A stretch of 64,000 nucleotides of DNA from contig NC_134026.1 in assembly GCF_964204645.1 (NCBI RefSeq), forward strand, positions 558,001-622,000, in the 5' to 3' direction. Numbering within the stretch: position 1 is the first letter of the stretch; every line of letters begins with the position of its first letter. Under the pieces are notes generated by a model. That model ran no database searches. It was given only the letters and a program-made list of their open reading frames with translations, and was not told the origin of the DNA. This document shows positions 13,401-25,500 of this stretch, in pieces. The position numbers were made by a program, and so were the translations under genes. The stretch comes from Tubulanus polymorphus. Taxonomy: Eukaryota > Nemertea > Palaeonemertea > Tubulaniformes > Tubulanidae.

Positions 13401-14480
13401 TAAAACCCTATTTGATTTTGAAGTGTGAAAATTGTACTAATATTGAGCAGAGACTGCAGTGAGATGGGATTTACGGCCAGCCAGGGCCATCAGCAAACAA
13501 AGGCAGTAACTGACTATCGACGTCATTGCTCGCTGCTAGTCGCTGATGCGGTCGAGAGACCCTCTCTCCCTGAAAAATTTGGCAGTAACCGAACTGAATT
13601 TCTCTTCGATTTCTAACGTAAATAAAGGGAATTCCGCCTCCAGAATTACACAAAACATCGATTAAAACGTTCTTATTCACTCACCGACGAGTACGGGTAC
13701 TTTCTTCGTCCATGTTAATAGTTCTTTTCTAAATGTTCGTCGTTGCTGCATACATCGGGCTGCACCACAGTCCACCATGATGCTCTTTCAGCACAGGGGT
13801 AACTCACGCGTCATCGAGGTCAATACCCGAATATCGATGACGTAGTACGCACCGGGTAATACCCGGAAGCATTATCTGGGGAATACCACCATTGATATTT
13901 GACAGATCGGACTCGTCAGCACAACTAGGCAAGTATTCTGTATCTATCATAGTTGTATTCAACAAATAAGAGTCTTATTGCACTATATTCTACTCATGAT
14001 ACTTACCCATTAAGTGAAGCTGTTCGACATTTATGTGGCCAATGATTTTATAGAGCAATTTTGATAATTGGTAGTCTGATAGTGATATCCCTTTTTTAGT
14101 ATTAGGGAAATTTAGTCTTTGTTTGTTAGTTTGTTTCTTGTTTCTTGTTTCTACCACTGCGTTTAAGCCAATATTTTGTCCCACATCTACATTTCACTAA
14201 TATTTGTGTAGAAGATTATTAACACAATTCTTTATGCTGCCTGACTGTACCGTAGGTCTATACAGCGCGTATAGCTTATTAGGTATATACATTGAACTCA
14301 ATGCACTGGAGAAGCCCACTCCCTTTATGTAAATGGGTGGTGCTCGTATTGCGGTGGTGTATTTCACTTTCCCTCATAACAACTGATGTGTTTCAATGCA
14401 GGTATTACATAGAGTACCGACAGATAGGGGCCATTGCCATACAGATCACCGACTGATACTGAGAATACAAATTTGATTTC
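10420..14480. other. Intergenic region upstream of MORN4
   Basis: No protein-coding exon was recognised. A GAAC/CGAA microsatellite lies at 11490-11512 and a G-rich tract at 11841-11878. CpG-richer stretches at 10680-10990 and 13780-13880 could be regulatory; the latter is a plausible position for the MORN4 promoter, because an acceptor TTTGCAG at 14481-14487 implies a 5' UTR exon farther upstream. Confidence 0.4.
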
Positions 14481-14504
14481 TTTGCAGTTTAGAATTTAAA
14501 AATC

Positions 14505-15746
<1,242 letters not shown>

Positions 15747-15772
15747 CAAGTTTTCACAATCTCTACAGATGC

Positions 15773-15895
15773 AGGGGTAGATCATTGATACAGGGGTAGA
15801 TCATTGATACAGGGGTAGATCATTGATACAGGGGTAGATCATTGATACAGGGGCAGATCATTGATACAGGGGCAGATCATTGATACAGGGGCAGA
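15773..15895. repeat. 19-bp minisatellite in the MORN4 3' UTR
   Basis: About seven copies of GGGGTAGATCATTGATACA, beginning some 25 bp after the MORN4 stop codon; the last three copies have GGGGC in place of GGGGT. It would be transcribed in the MORN4 3' UTR. Confidence 0.85.
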
Positions 15896-15899
15896 TCCA

Positions 15900-18160
15900 T
15901 GGACGTATAAACTGCATTGTAGATCCAATGCCTTATTTTACAGGTCTCATCATGGACGTTCACGTTCATGGTCTCATTGAAAAGGTTTATAAGAGGCATA
16001 TTAGCAAGTTGTCACTGTTAAAAATTCGTGGATGGGTTCGATGCATTCTTTACAACATTTCCAAGTGGCAGCAAACCTTATGCAAGGGAATATTATAAGA
16101 TTCCATATACGACAGTAACAAGTAAAACATATGAGGGTCTTGTTCAAGGGCTACGCGACCCCCTGGATCCGCACCTGGGATATACATCTCCGATCTACAC
16201 TCACATGAGATTTTATTCGTTAAATTATTGATTTTGTATATTTTTGAATTTCCCTCTATCCGTATGCTTGCCTGCATGTTCGATTTAGCATCACGATATG
16301 CTTTACGATGATATGTTTTTTAAATGGATTTTGTTATTATTTTATATATAGATGATAATATTTTTGCAGCTTTGTTTAGCTGAAGTGTTATATTTTACTT
16401 TTGTCTCAGAGGAAATCATTGTAACAGAACATCGATGTATTTATTAGTGTTGACTAAACACACAGTAGTGACTTTCTGTATGTCACACATACTCATATTG
16501 ATAGTTCTCACTTACAGATTAATTTCACCAAATCCCGATATATATTTTGGGTGCCTTCTTTCGTCTAGTGTGTATAAAAAAAAATGCCCAAGGACACGCC
16601 CTGCATTGTGATATTTTAGATCTGCAAAACCCTACAGTTTTAGCTACATAGCTGCGCTTACTGTACGCGCAGGGAGAGGTAAAATACACCTGCTCGTGTA
16701 TAATATTCACACAATAGCATTTTGTCAGCTCGCACACAAAAATATCGATGTTATGCCACGCTTCATGAAAAAATATTGTTCTGGTATTAAAATCACTGCT
16801 GATATTGCGCTTTATATATCTTTCATTTTGTATTGAAATAATGAAATATTTCCTTCCAACGAAATTCATTATTACATCGAAAACAAAATGCATACAGAAT
16901 CTCCAAATCAATTTCATCAACATATTGGATGTTTTTCATGTATTTTTGTACGACACCGATCAATTGCGATCGATTAATGTTTCCTAACCGGGTATAATCA
17001 ATAATGATCATCGAGAAAAGTATTACTGAAAGTTTTTTTTTTAAATGAATATTTTATTCGCACGTTGATGGAGACCATTTCAAAGGTTTCACTTTTATGA
17101 CTGGTATTACTTCAGTGTTCCATCCTGTATATATAACCGTCCAAATGAATAAAATGTTATCCATGTTGTCATATAACTGAAATGTTTTGATTCTTATTGT
17201 TTTCTTTATTAAAGTTTGTTTAGGATTTGTTTGATTCTACTTGTATCATTACTAACGCTACAAGGATCATCACGAGCCATGATACAAACACAGCCCCTTT
17301 ACACTAGAATTCAGCCCTGGTCCAGTTTGCAGAGTTCTTGGTTAAAAAAAAGACATACATTTTGGAAATAAACTGTTATTCCAACTCTAATCGTACGTTC
17401 ACAACTTAGATAACTGGATTTAAACTACATTCTCGAATCATCGTTCCGTGATGGACGAAGTCTAGATATCCGTGTAATCATTTTTCCGTTAAAAGTTGAA
17501 TTTATTTTCAGAAACAAAAGGTTTGTGCATTTATTTCATTCATTCAGTTTTGATGTTAATTTATCTGTAACACGATACAGTTGAACCTTCTTGATTCGTT
17601 TAAGATAAAACCTGTTTATTACGATGATTTCCAGCATGTCCCAGTTAACATATTCATATCAATCAAGATTTGGATAATACGAAACCCGTTAAATACTCGA
17701 CAATTTCACGTTTCACTTTTGTCCACAAGATTCGTATCAACGATGATCCACTATAGTAAGTACCATGCAACTCCATACACTTCACTTTATTAGTATGAAG
17801 TTTGAATTTTCAGCATTGAAAACCCTACTTTTTACCGGTACTTGTAATGGTAATATTGCAGTTATAAACTTAACTAATTGCCTCTTGTAGCGCTCTTTCT
17901 ATATCAGAACACAAGCCGATATCGGTAAGATTATCATAATTAGAAATCCTAAGAATTTAGCTGAGTTAGTGTTAGGATACCGCACGACGGCTCGATTATT
18001 CATTTGGTGAAATATGATTCTTATTGTGGAACTTATTCTCTTATTCCAAGCCAAGATAAATCGGATAGAATAACCCGAGAATCATTTCTATTCAACAATA
18101 AGCGGACGATTGAACAATTTAGAAAAAATTTCTTTTCATCATGGGAAAGCGCGCACATCA
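15900..18160. other. Probable MORN4 3' UTR and intergenic DNA
   Basis: No coding exon seen. The first plausible AATAAA downstream of MORN4 is at 17148, which would give a 3' UTR of about 1.4 kb. Confidence 0.35.
17148..17153 (+). promoter_or_regulatory. Candidate polyadenylation signal of MORN4
   Basis: AATAAA on the plus strand, first clear instance after the stop codon. The distance makes the link uncertain. Confidence 0.3.
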
Positions 18161-18332
18161 GATCTCGACCGCCAAGTGCTGCCCCTATGAATAACAATAG
18201 CGTTGAAATTGTGAACTAACGCAATACTCGCGTGCCAGAGTTAGTCAAATTACTCTGGCATGTGAATATTAAGTTAGTTCACATTTTTACCGCTACTGTT
18301 ATATATAGGGGCAGCACTTCACGGTCGAGATT
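18161..18332. repeat. Long near-perfect inverted repeat (hairpin)
   Basis: Two arms of 81 nt (18161-18241 and 18252-18332) pair around a 10-nt loop, 18242-18251. The register is constant: pairing positions always sum to 18493, so there are no indels. The innermost 9 bp, TGCCAGAGT/ACTCTGGCA, and blocks such as GTGAACTAAC and GTGCTGCCCCTAT pair perfectly; other parts have scattered mismatches. Weaker similarity continues outside. Either a foldback element/MITE or a hairpin RNA source. Confidence 0.8.
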
Positions 18333-19054
18333 CGAGTACTGGTCAGATACCCTCGCGTTTCCGACTGTAACATACAATGTAGAACCCTTACTTTCTAGCC
18401 CGAAAAGCAATAGTAAAAGAGAAATATGAATTAATGTTAAATGTTTTTATTTGATTTTATCTTGATTTTCATAAAATAGCTGTATTTCCGACACACATTC
18501 ATTATGCAACACAAAATAATAATTCTCCGATCTTTTCTAATATTCACATTATGAACTTTCATAACATTTTCCAGTTAATGAATTTACAAATTATTTCAAT
18601 AAACAGATTTCATACAGACATACATCAAATACAGCCCCGCATCAAAATATCGATCATCCCAAATATTGAAGTTTATTAGATCAATTGACGAATTTTTCCT
18701 TGCAATGTAAAATATAGAATTACTGATTGAGAACACTCCCAGATAGTTCAATCTGACTATTTCAGGACTGAATTTAGAAAAATACAAATCCATCACCTCA
18801 TTTTACAAACCTCTCACATAAATAAATAAATATCTCAACTCACTACTTGTCATGAAGTATTCAAAATGCCATGATCCGCACAAACCAAAAACAGTTCAAG
18901 ATTAAATGCCCGAAATGGTAATCATTGCGTACTACAATAGACTCTTCCCTACTCAGTTTAAAGTTGTATCGTGAATATATCATTGATTTCACTGAGGATC
19001 AGGGGAATTGAAAGTTTTTCTAGAAAATGTGAAATTCGAACCAACTTTAGAGCG

Positions 19055-19185
19055 GTAGAATCATGGACTCACGACTGATGATGGCTAATAGTCTTTAGCC
19101 GAAACATTGCGCAAATATAAACTCTTCTATTCAAGTTTCTCGCGTTAATGGACTCTTTTGTTTTGGAGTCCATGATGGAATCTAC
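19055..19185. repeat. Short TIR element, family 1 (copy B)
   Basis: Ends GTAGAATCATGGACTC and GAGTCCATGATGGAATCTAC are imperfect inverted repeats. The interior CTGATGATGGCTAATAGTC and TTTAGCCGAAACATTGC matches the element at 667-810, although the terminal repeats of the two copies differ. Confidence 0.5.
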
Positions 19186-19509
19186 TGTACTAAACTTAAT
19201 GCGCACAAAGCTGAATAGATATCAACATTTGCTTGTTTTGATTTAGCTCTATCAGAGTTTCCAAAGATTTATCAGTGGTAATTTCTAATGTAAAGATGTT
19301 TTTAAGAGTGACATTATTCATACACGTACAAGTATCATTATTATCTACGATGATTACATATTACATTTATCCCGTTATCGATGAGTATTAGCATCATTTT
19401 TACTCTAAAAAGTTAAGTTTCATCTCTCAGGATTCTCATCACGCATGCGCGCGCAGGACACATACTGCGTTGTCACTACGAGACACAGGTAACCGTTCTA
19501 AAGCAGTGT

Positions 19510-19515
19510 TTTATT
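19510..19515 (-). promoter_or_regulatory. Candidate polyadenylation signal of the TIR-SLOG gene
   Basis: TTTATT on the plus strand, i.e. AATAAA on the minus strand, 28 nt past the stop codon at 19543. Confidence 0.5.
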
Positions 19516-19542
19516 TTTCATCCAGACAGAATTTCACTCCTA

Positions 19543-22500
19543 TCACGATATCGTATTCGGTAAAATAAACGTCTTTATCGAACTGACTCTTTGCGGCCGA
19601 CGACTCAATCCTAGTTTACGTTTTCTAGTTTGATTCAAATTGTCTCTGTATAGTTTAAGAGTGAGTTGTAAGCTTTGTACGATTCGTGCTACGACTTGTC
19701 CGATCTTTTCCGGCGTCGCCTTTTTGTCGCTTAATACTGTCCAATCTTCAGCGGAAACTCCACCAGGAACCTGAACAAAACAACATCACATAGTAAATTG
19801 TCATTTTTATATGCATACTCCATCTGCTTCTTCAGGTAAAACAGGCTGGCACCACTTTGAATGAACAAAGTCTACTGTCCTCGACACCAAACTTTCTTTT
19901 TTTGGAAGTAACGTGCAAATCTATCATTTGAAAACTTACTTCGAATATTTTTTCCGGTACGTTAAACTTTCCGCCTGCTGCACCACCAGTCACACGAATA
20001 GGTATAACATTGTGATCGCTCCAAATGAACTGTTCAGCTTCGTGAGCCGCACCGGGACCACCTTCGGAAAAACATCGAAAATCAATTATTACATCACAGC
20101 AATATCAAAGACATGACGGATGAACTGATGTATTCTCAATGGTGAAAATAACGACGGATGAACTGATGTATTCTCAATGGTGAAAATAACGAATTATCCA
20201 ATAATTGATGATACCTAAAGTTTTCTATTCTGAAAGTATCGAGACCTCATAGGCGTCCCCAGGAATTTTCATAGGGGGTTCTAATTAGCATCAATCCAGT
20301 ATCCAAGCACAATGTCTGGTGTTTGGTGGGCCTCCCCCAAAAAACTTTTTGAAAATTGGAGGCTTTAGAGACATTTCCAGGCTCTAAATGAATCATTTAG
20401 ACGTAAAAGACTAGTTAAATTTGCAAGAAAAATCTTGAACATTGATTACATAGTATCTTGAGAAGTTAGTTATCTCGAAAAGGGGGTGCGTTCGCTACCC
20501 CGCACCCCCCTTGGGGACGCCTATGGATATATGTAAATCTCATCTACAGAGAAACAGTAATGATTACTTTAAATTATTACTGTTTCTCAAATCTCAAAAA
20601 TGTCAGATTATCAAAAACTTTTGATATCATCAATTGTGGAATCATTCATTTTCATAGCACATACCTTCTATTAATATACATATTTCGAATACTCGAGATA
20701 CAATAGTTTCTCTTTCTCTCACAGAATCACCACTAAATGCTGTACTTCCGTACGGAACAATCTGAAAGGTTTTATCTCTATTCTGTCTGGCTCTTTCCGT
20801 ACAATCCTACAACAAATATTCATCTTAACTATGACATATGATAAAACACGTGATAGATCACCTGATATGTTACTCATTTACACTCATTGACACTCATTTT
20901 ACTTAAGTATTTCATAACTACTTTAAACATTCGTAAGTTTCATAGTCCTGCAATGCAGCAATCGAAAGGTTTATTATATTCCCACCAATCGTCCCAGCTT
21001 TTAGCAGTATGAAAACAAGGAGAAACAACAAATATTGCAGATGTGAAGTAGGTCTGACCTTTTCATCTCTGACCGGTAAAACGTGCCATGTCGCCGGTGT
21101 CTTCTTCTCTTTTTGTCGTGCGTCGAAGAAGCTCTGACCGACGACATCTCCAATTCCGTAAAACCCACCGGTTACTATAGATACGTTATCCAGTTTAGCC
21201 AAGTTCTCACCAATAGCTCTACAATCAAACAGTGAATAAAGAATCAGCGAAAACTGTCAGTTTAAACAATCAAACAGTGAATAAAGAATCAGCGAAAACT
21301 GTCAGTTTAAACAATCAAACAGTGAATAAAGAATCAGCGAAAACTGTCAGTTTAAACAATCAAACAGTGAATAAAGAATCAGCGAAAACTGTCAGTTTAA
21401 ACAATCAAACAGTGAATATAAAATCAGTGAATACTGTCAGTTTAAACAATCAAACAGTGAATAAAGAATCAGCGAAAACTGTCAGTTTAAACAATCAAAC
21501 AGTGAATATAAAATCAGTGAATACTGTCAGTTTAAACAATCAAACAGTGAATATAGAATCAGCGAAAACTGTCAGTTTAAATGATTCAGAATCCATACTA
21601 ACTTGCAAATAGCTTCAGACTGTGGATAATAGAACCTCGTTCCACCAGATATATAAATACAACCTTCAGGATTTACAGCTTTCTTTAAAAGAGATACCTA
21701 CAAATATATGGATAAGGTGCTCATTAGTCAAGTATCTAGAAACCTGTAAGATTGTTTGGTATTCAGGGGTAAGTTGCACAAAAGTTGGTCAAGTTAAACA
21801 TTGGATCTATTATTCACTGGTTTAAACTCTTACAAGTCTTGGGTAGTTTCTTTAACTGACTTTTACGCAACATAGTCAGCTTTTGCCCGAAAATTAAGCA
21901 TTGAGAATGAAGCTGAGTTTGTTCACATCGCCAGCCAATCATGAACTGTGTCATTCCTGTGTGGCACTGTTGACAGAACCAGAAGTGCAAGTATATTCGT
22001 AGCCGGCAGTGAATGTGTTTTAACATGGATGTTCATAAGTAACTTACAGCTTTAGTGATTTTAGCTTCATTCACTTCCTCACTGACCATATCTCCACCGG
22101 TGGGATCTAACGCTCGAGCCACGCGACATACGAGAGAATCTTCATAACCCTCATACCGACAATTCTAACAAAAATCACAAACACAATACATTCATTATCT
22201 TTATAGCGAAACTTTGTCAGGTTGGCCATTTGTATTTCACTTGCTTTTTCCCTGACTTGATCTTTCTAAGAATCCTATCAATTAACACAGTAAAATATGT
22301 AAGATATAAATGGAAACTGTTTGATTTTAGATGGAATCTAGCAATCTCAACAAATTTCCCTGACGATTTTTAGTTCTTTACTAAATTCCCTGATTATTCC
22401 CTGAATCTTTTAAAGAAAAGAAATCCTTGACTTTTCACTGATTTCCAGGTAAGTGGCCAGCCTGATCTGTTAAAGAAATCAACAATAAATTGTTAAGGAT

Positions 22501-25500
22501 ACCTCAAGTGTACTGGTTCCGATTAACATACTCATCCAACCGGGCATACAAAACTCTTCATACTTTAAAGGTACAACTCGTTTCCTGTGCTCACAATAGA
22601 AAACCTAAAATGACAAACATGTCTTACGATTACGATTTTATTTACACTCCAACCATTTCCATGGTATATGGAGGAAAACTATTACACATGTATATACAAA
22701 TATTTACAAAACAACACTGAGTGAAGTGAATAAAATTTAGAGAATGAAAACGTAACAAAATATATATACATCAACTATTTACAATACTACCGGTATATAT
22801 ATACTATTGGAGGGATCTATATACATCTAAGCCGGTCTTAATGAATAGCATCAGTAAGGTGCTGCTATAATAGTGCGGTGGATAAACCGGTAACTAAACT
22901 AAAATTTAATACGTACTTGTTGTTTAGAAGTTTTTGAAGCAGCGAATGCCCTCGAAAGCACGAACACCACGGCTCCGGCTTCATCAGCTCGTTGTTGGAA
23001 AAGTTGTAAACGGTTTTGAGTTCCAATACTGCATGTAGATTCCTGACTTATTGGTGACAGGGGAATATCTGTAATTAAACATGGCAGAAATATCAGAATT
23101 CTCTGAATTCTCTGACTCTGAGCACAGTTTCAGGATATTCAATAATTACCATTGTCATCGCTGAGTTGAGTTTCGCGAGTGTCCTGTGAAAATAACGGCT
23201 CCTGACTGTCCATTTCAGTATCAGCATCGAGCATTTCCGTCGAGCACCAAACATCATAACCTTTCGCTTCAAACAATACCTTCAGTCTTTGACCCTGTAA
23301 GAGATAAATATAAACAGGTTTACCTCGGTATCTATTGAAATCGAACTGTCAAAATTCATTCTAGTTCATATTCGACACATTATGAAATATAAGGCATTGG
23401 ACTTTCGCTTTGGACTCGACCAATTCCAGAATCCTCTTTGTTTCATATAGAATACGCTCTACCTGTCTAGGAAAGGCAAAATCTGTAAACCTGATAGAAG
23501 CGGCCGGTAGAGAGTTTGTAATCTGTAAACCTGATAGAAGCGGCCGGTAGAGAGTTTGTAATCTGTAAACCTGATAGAAGTGGCCGGTAGAGAGTTTGTA
23601 AATTGTAAAACTGATAGAAGTGGCTGGTAGAAAGTTTGTAATCTGGAATCAATATTTCGGAACTGGGATACATTCGATCAAAACCTGCCTTATAAACCTT
23701 GGTTCACTTCTGAATTTTAGGTAAAATTATTCGCCACTATTACTTACAAATTCTTTCTGTTCTGGGTGTACTGATACGACTACTAGAGGTCTCATCGGTG
23801 GCTCCGTATTTGCATAGGCAGGCGAAGATACCCAACTGTAGCGAACATACGACGGCTAAAAATAACAATATCATAGAAACATATTTAACGAATTTGTTGT
23901 AAACTCACGCGCAGGAAAATCATTAGAATCAGAACGAGAAAATGAATTCAAATAATGAGAATGAACTAAATATCGCAGCATTAAAATAAGATCCCAATTA
24001 AGCTGTTATTATCGGTAAATGTAAAGGATTAGGTTGAAGGACATCGATAGAATTGATTTTATTCGTGATGGGTTTTCGTTCGACGTGTCGCGTTAAGCAC
24101 TAAAAACTAATACTAATAATAATAATAAGATTGATGAGAATTAAGATTCCGTTAAGATAGAGTTTCAAATACATAAAGTCAATACGGTATTGGTATTATA
24201 GAAATTATCACACATAAAATTATCACCACGGGAAGAGCAGAATTGATGGAATAGATTTAAATCTGAAGATCTGGAAGACATTGATGTAGGTTCATGAATC
24301 CAGAACAACATTTAAACCGTATTATGATTATGATTAGCAGCTCACTAGCGTGGGTTTCGAGTATTCAGTTCAGAGCAACTGCAGTTTAAATGATGTTATG
24401 GAGATCTAATTTGGTTAAATTCTAAATGACTCATTCCCAGCACTGAAGATGCTTATCAATCACCAATTCTGATTTCGCCCCCGGCTGAGAAGAAATCAAA
24501 GATTATAAAATTCCGGTATTGTTCGGGGTTTTTTTTTACTCATAGAATGTTAAAAATCAGTGAATGAAAAATGACCAGCACAACAGGACAGATATTATCT
24601 ATGGCTACCTTACGAGTATGCGGCGATAATCCATCCTGAAATAGGTATCATCAGGAATAAATTACCACACGGCAACATGAAACAATACGGAAGAGAGGAG
24701 ACGAAGGGCGGTCGAGGAATTACATCAAACGTCAGTCAGAATATCGAGTAATAATAATAATAATAATATTCAGATGAATGTAAAATACCTGTTTTTTCAA
24801 ACTTGTATGTTTTTTACCGGCTTTCACGTATTGTTTATAACGTTCAGCTAATTCTCGTGATACGACTTTATGAGTTTCTTCGTTTGAATTTACATCCTGA
24901 CTGCAACCGGTGTGATTTTGAGCTGTAAAATGACGAACGATTAGATTCCGTTCAGTAATGAGACCACAAAATGTCGGCTGTTGACTAACAACCATCAAAC
25001 TGAAATGCTTCAACTTTTTTAACTTTAAAATTCATGTTTTGCTTTTAACCCTTGCAGTGCTGACTTATCAACACCCTATAGTGCTGGAGATAATTTGAAA
25101 ATTTTGAAAAATTCCACCCTAGTGTGTTGAATTACAGGAGTACCACTATAGTGCGTCTACACCGCGGCGCGGTGTATCGTTAGTTACTAATATTTCACTA
25201 TGTTTGACAGGTGCTGCCATCTTTCAATAGAGATAAAAACTAATTAGTACTAGCAAAATCCATCACCGATTCATACACCGCACTGCGGTGTAATCGCACT
25301 GAAAGGGTTAATATGAAGAAATTCTGCTAAATCAAATCAAAATTTTCATCTCGGATATATATTCTTACAAGATCTCATCAAAGATATTTTACCTTTAATG
25401 CTTCTATTTCTCTGGTCGTTCGACCATTTGATAAACTGCGTCGTGGCAAACTGAATAGCAAGACATTTCGGGGGCCAAACATCTCCAAAATTCACCGGTA

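Larger units (their letters stand above)
18335..19540. other. Intergenic DNA downstream of the TIR-SLOG gene
   Basis: Apart from the element at 19055-19185 and the poly(A) signal at 19510-19515 nothing is recognised. Confidence 0.4.
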
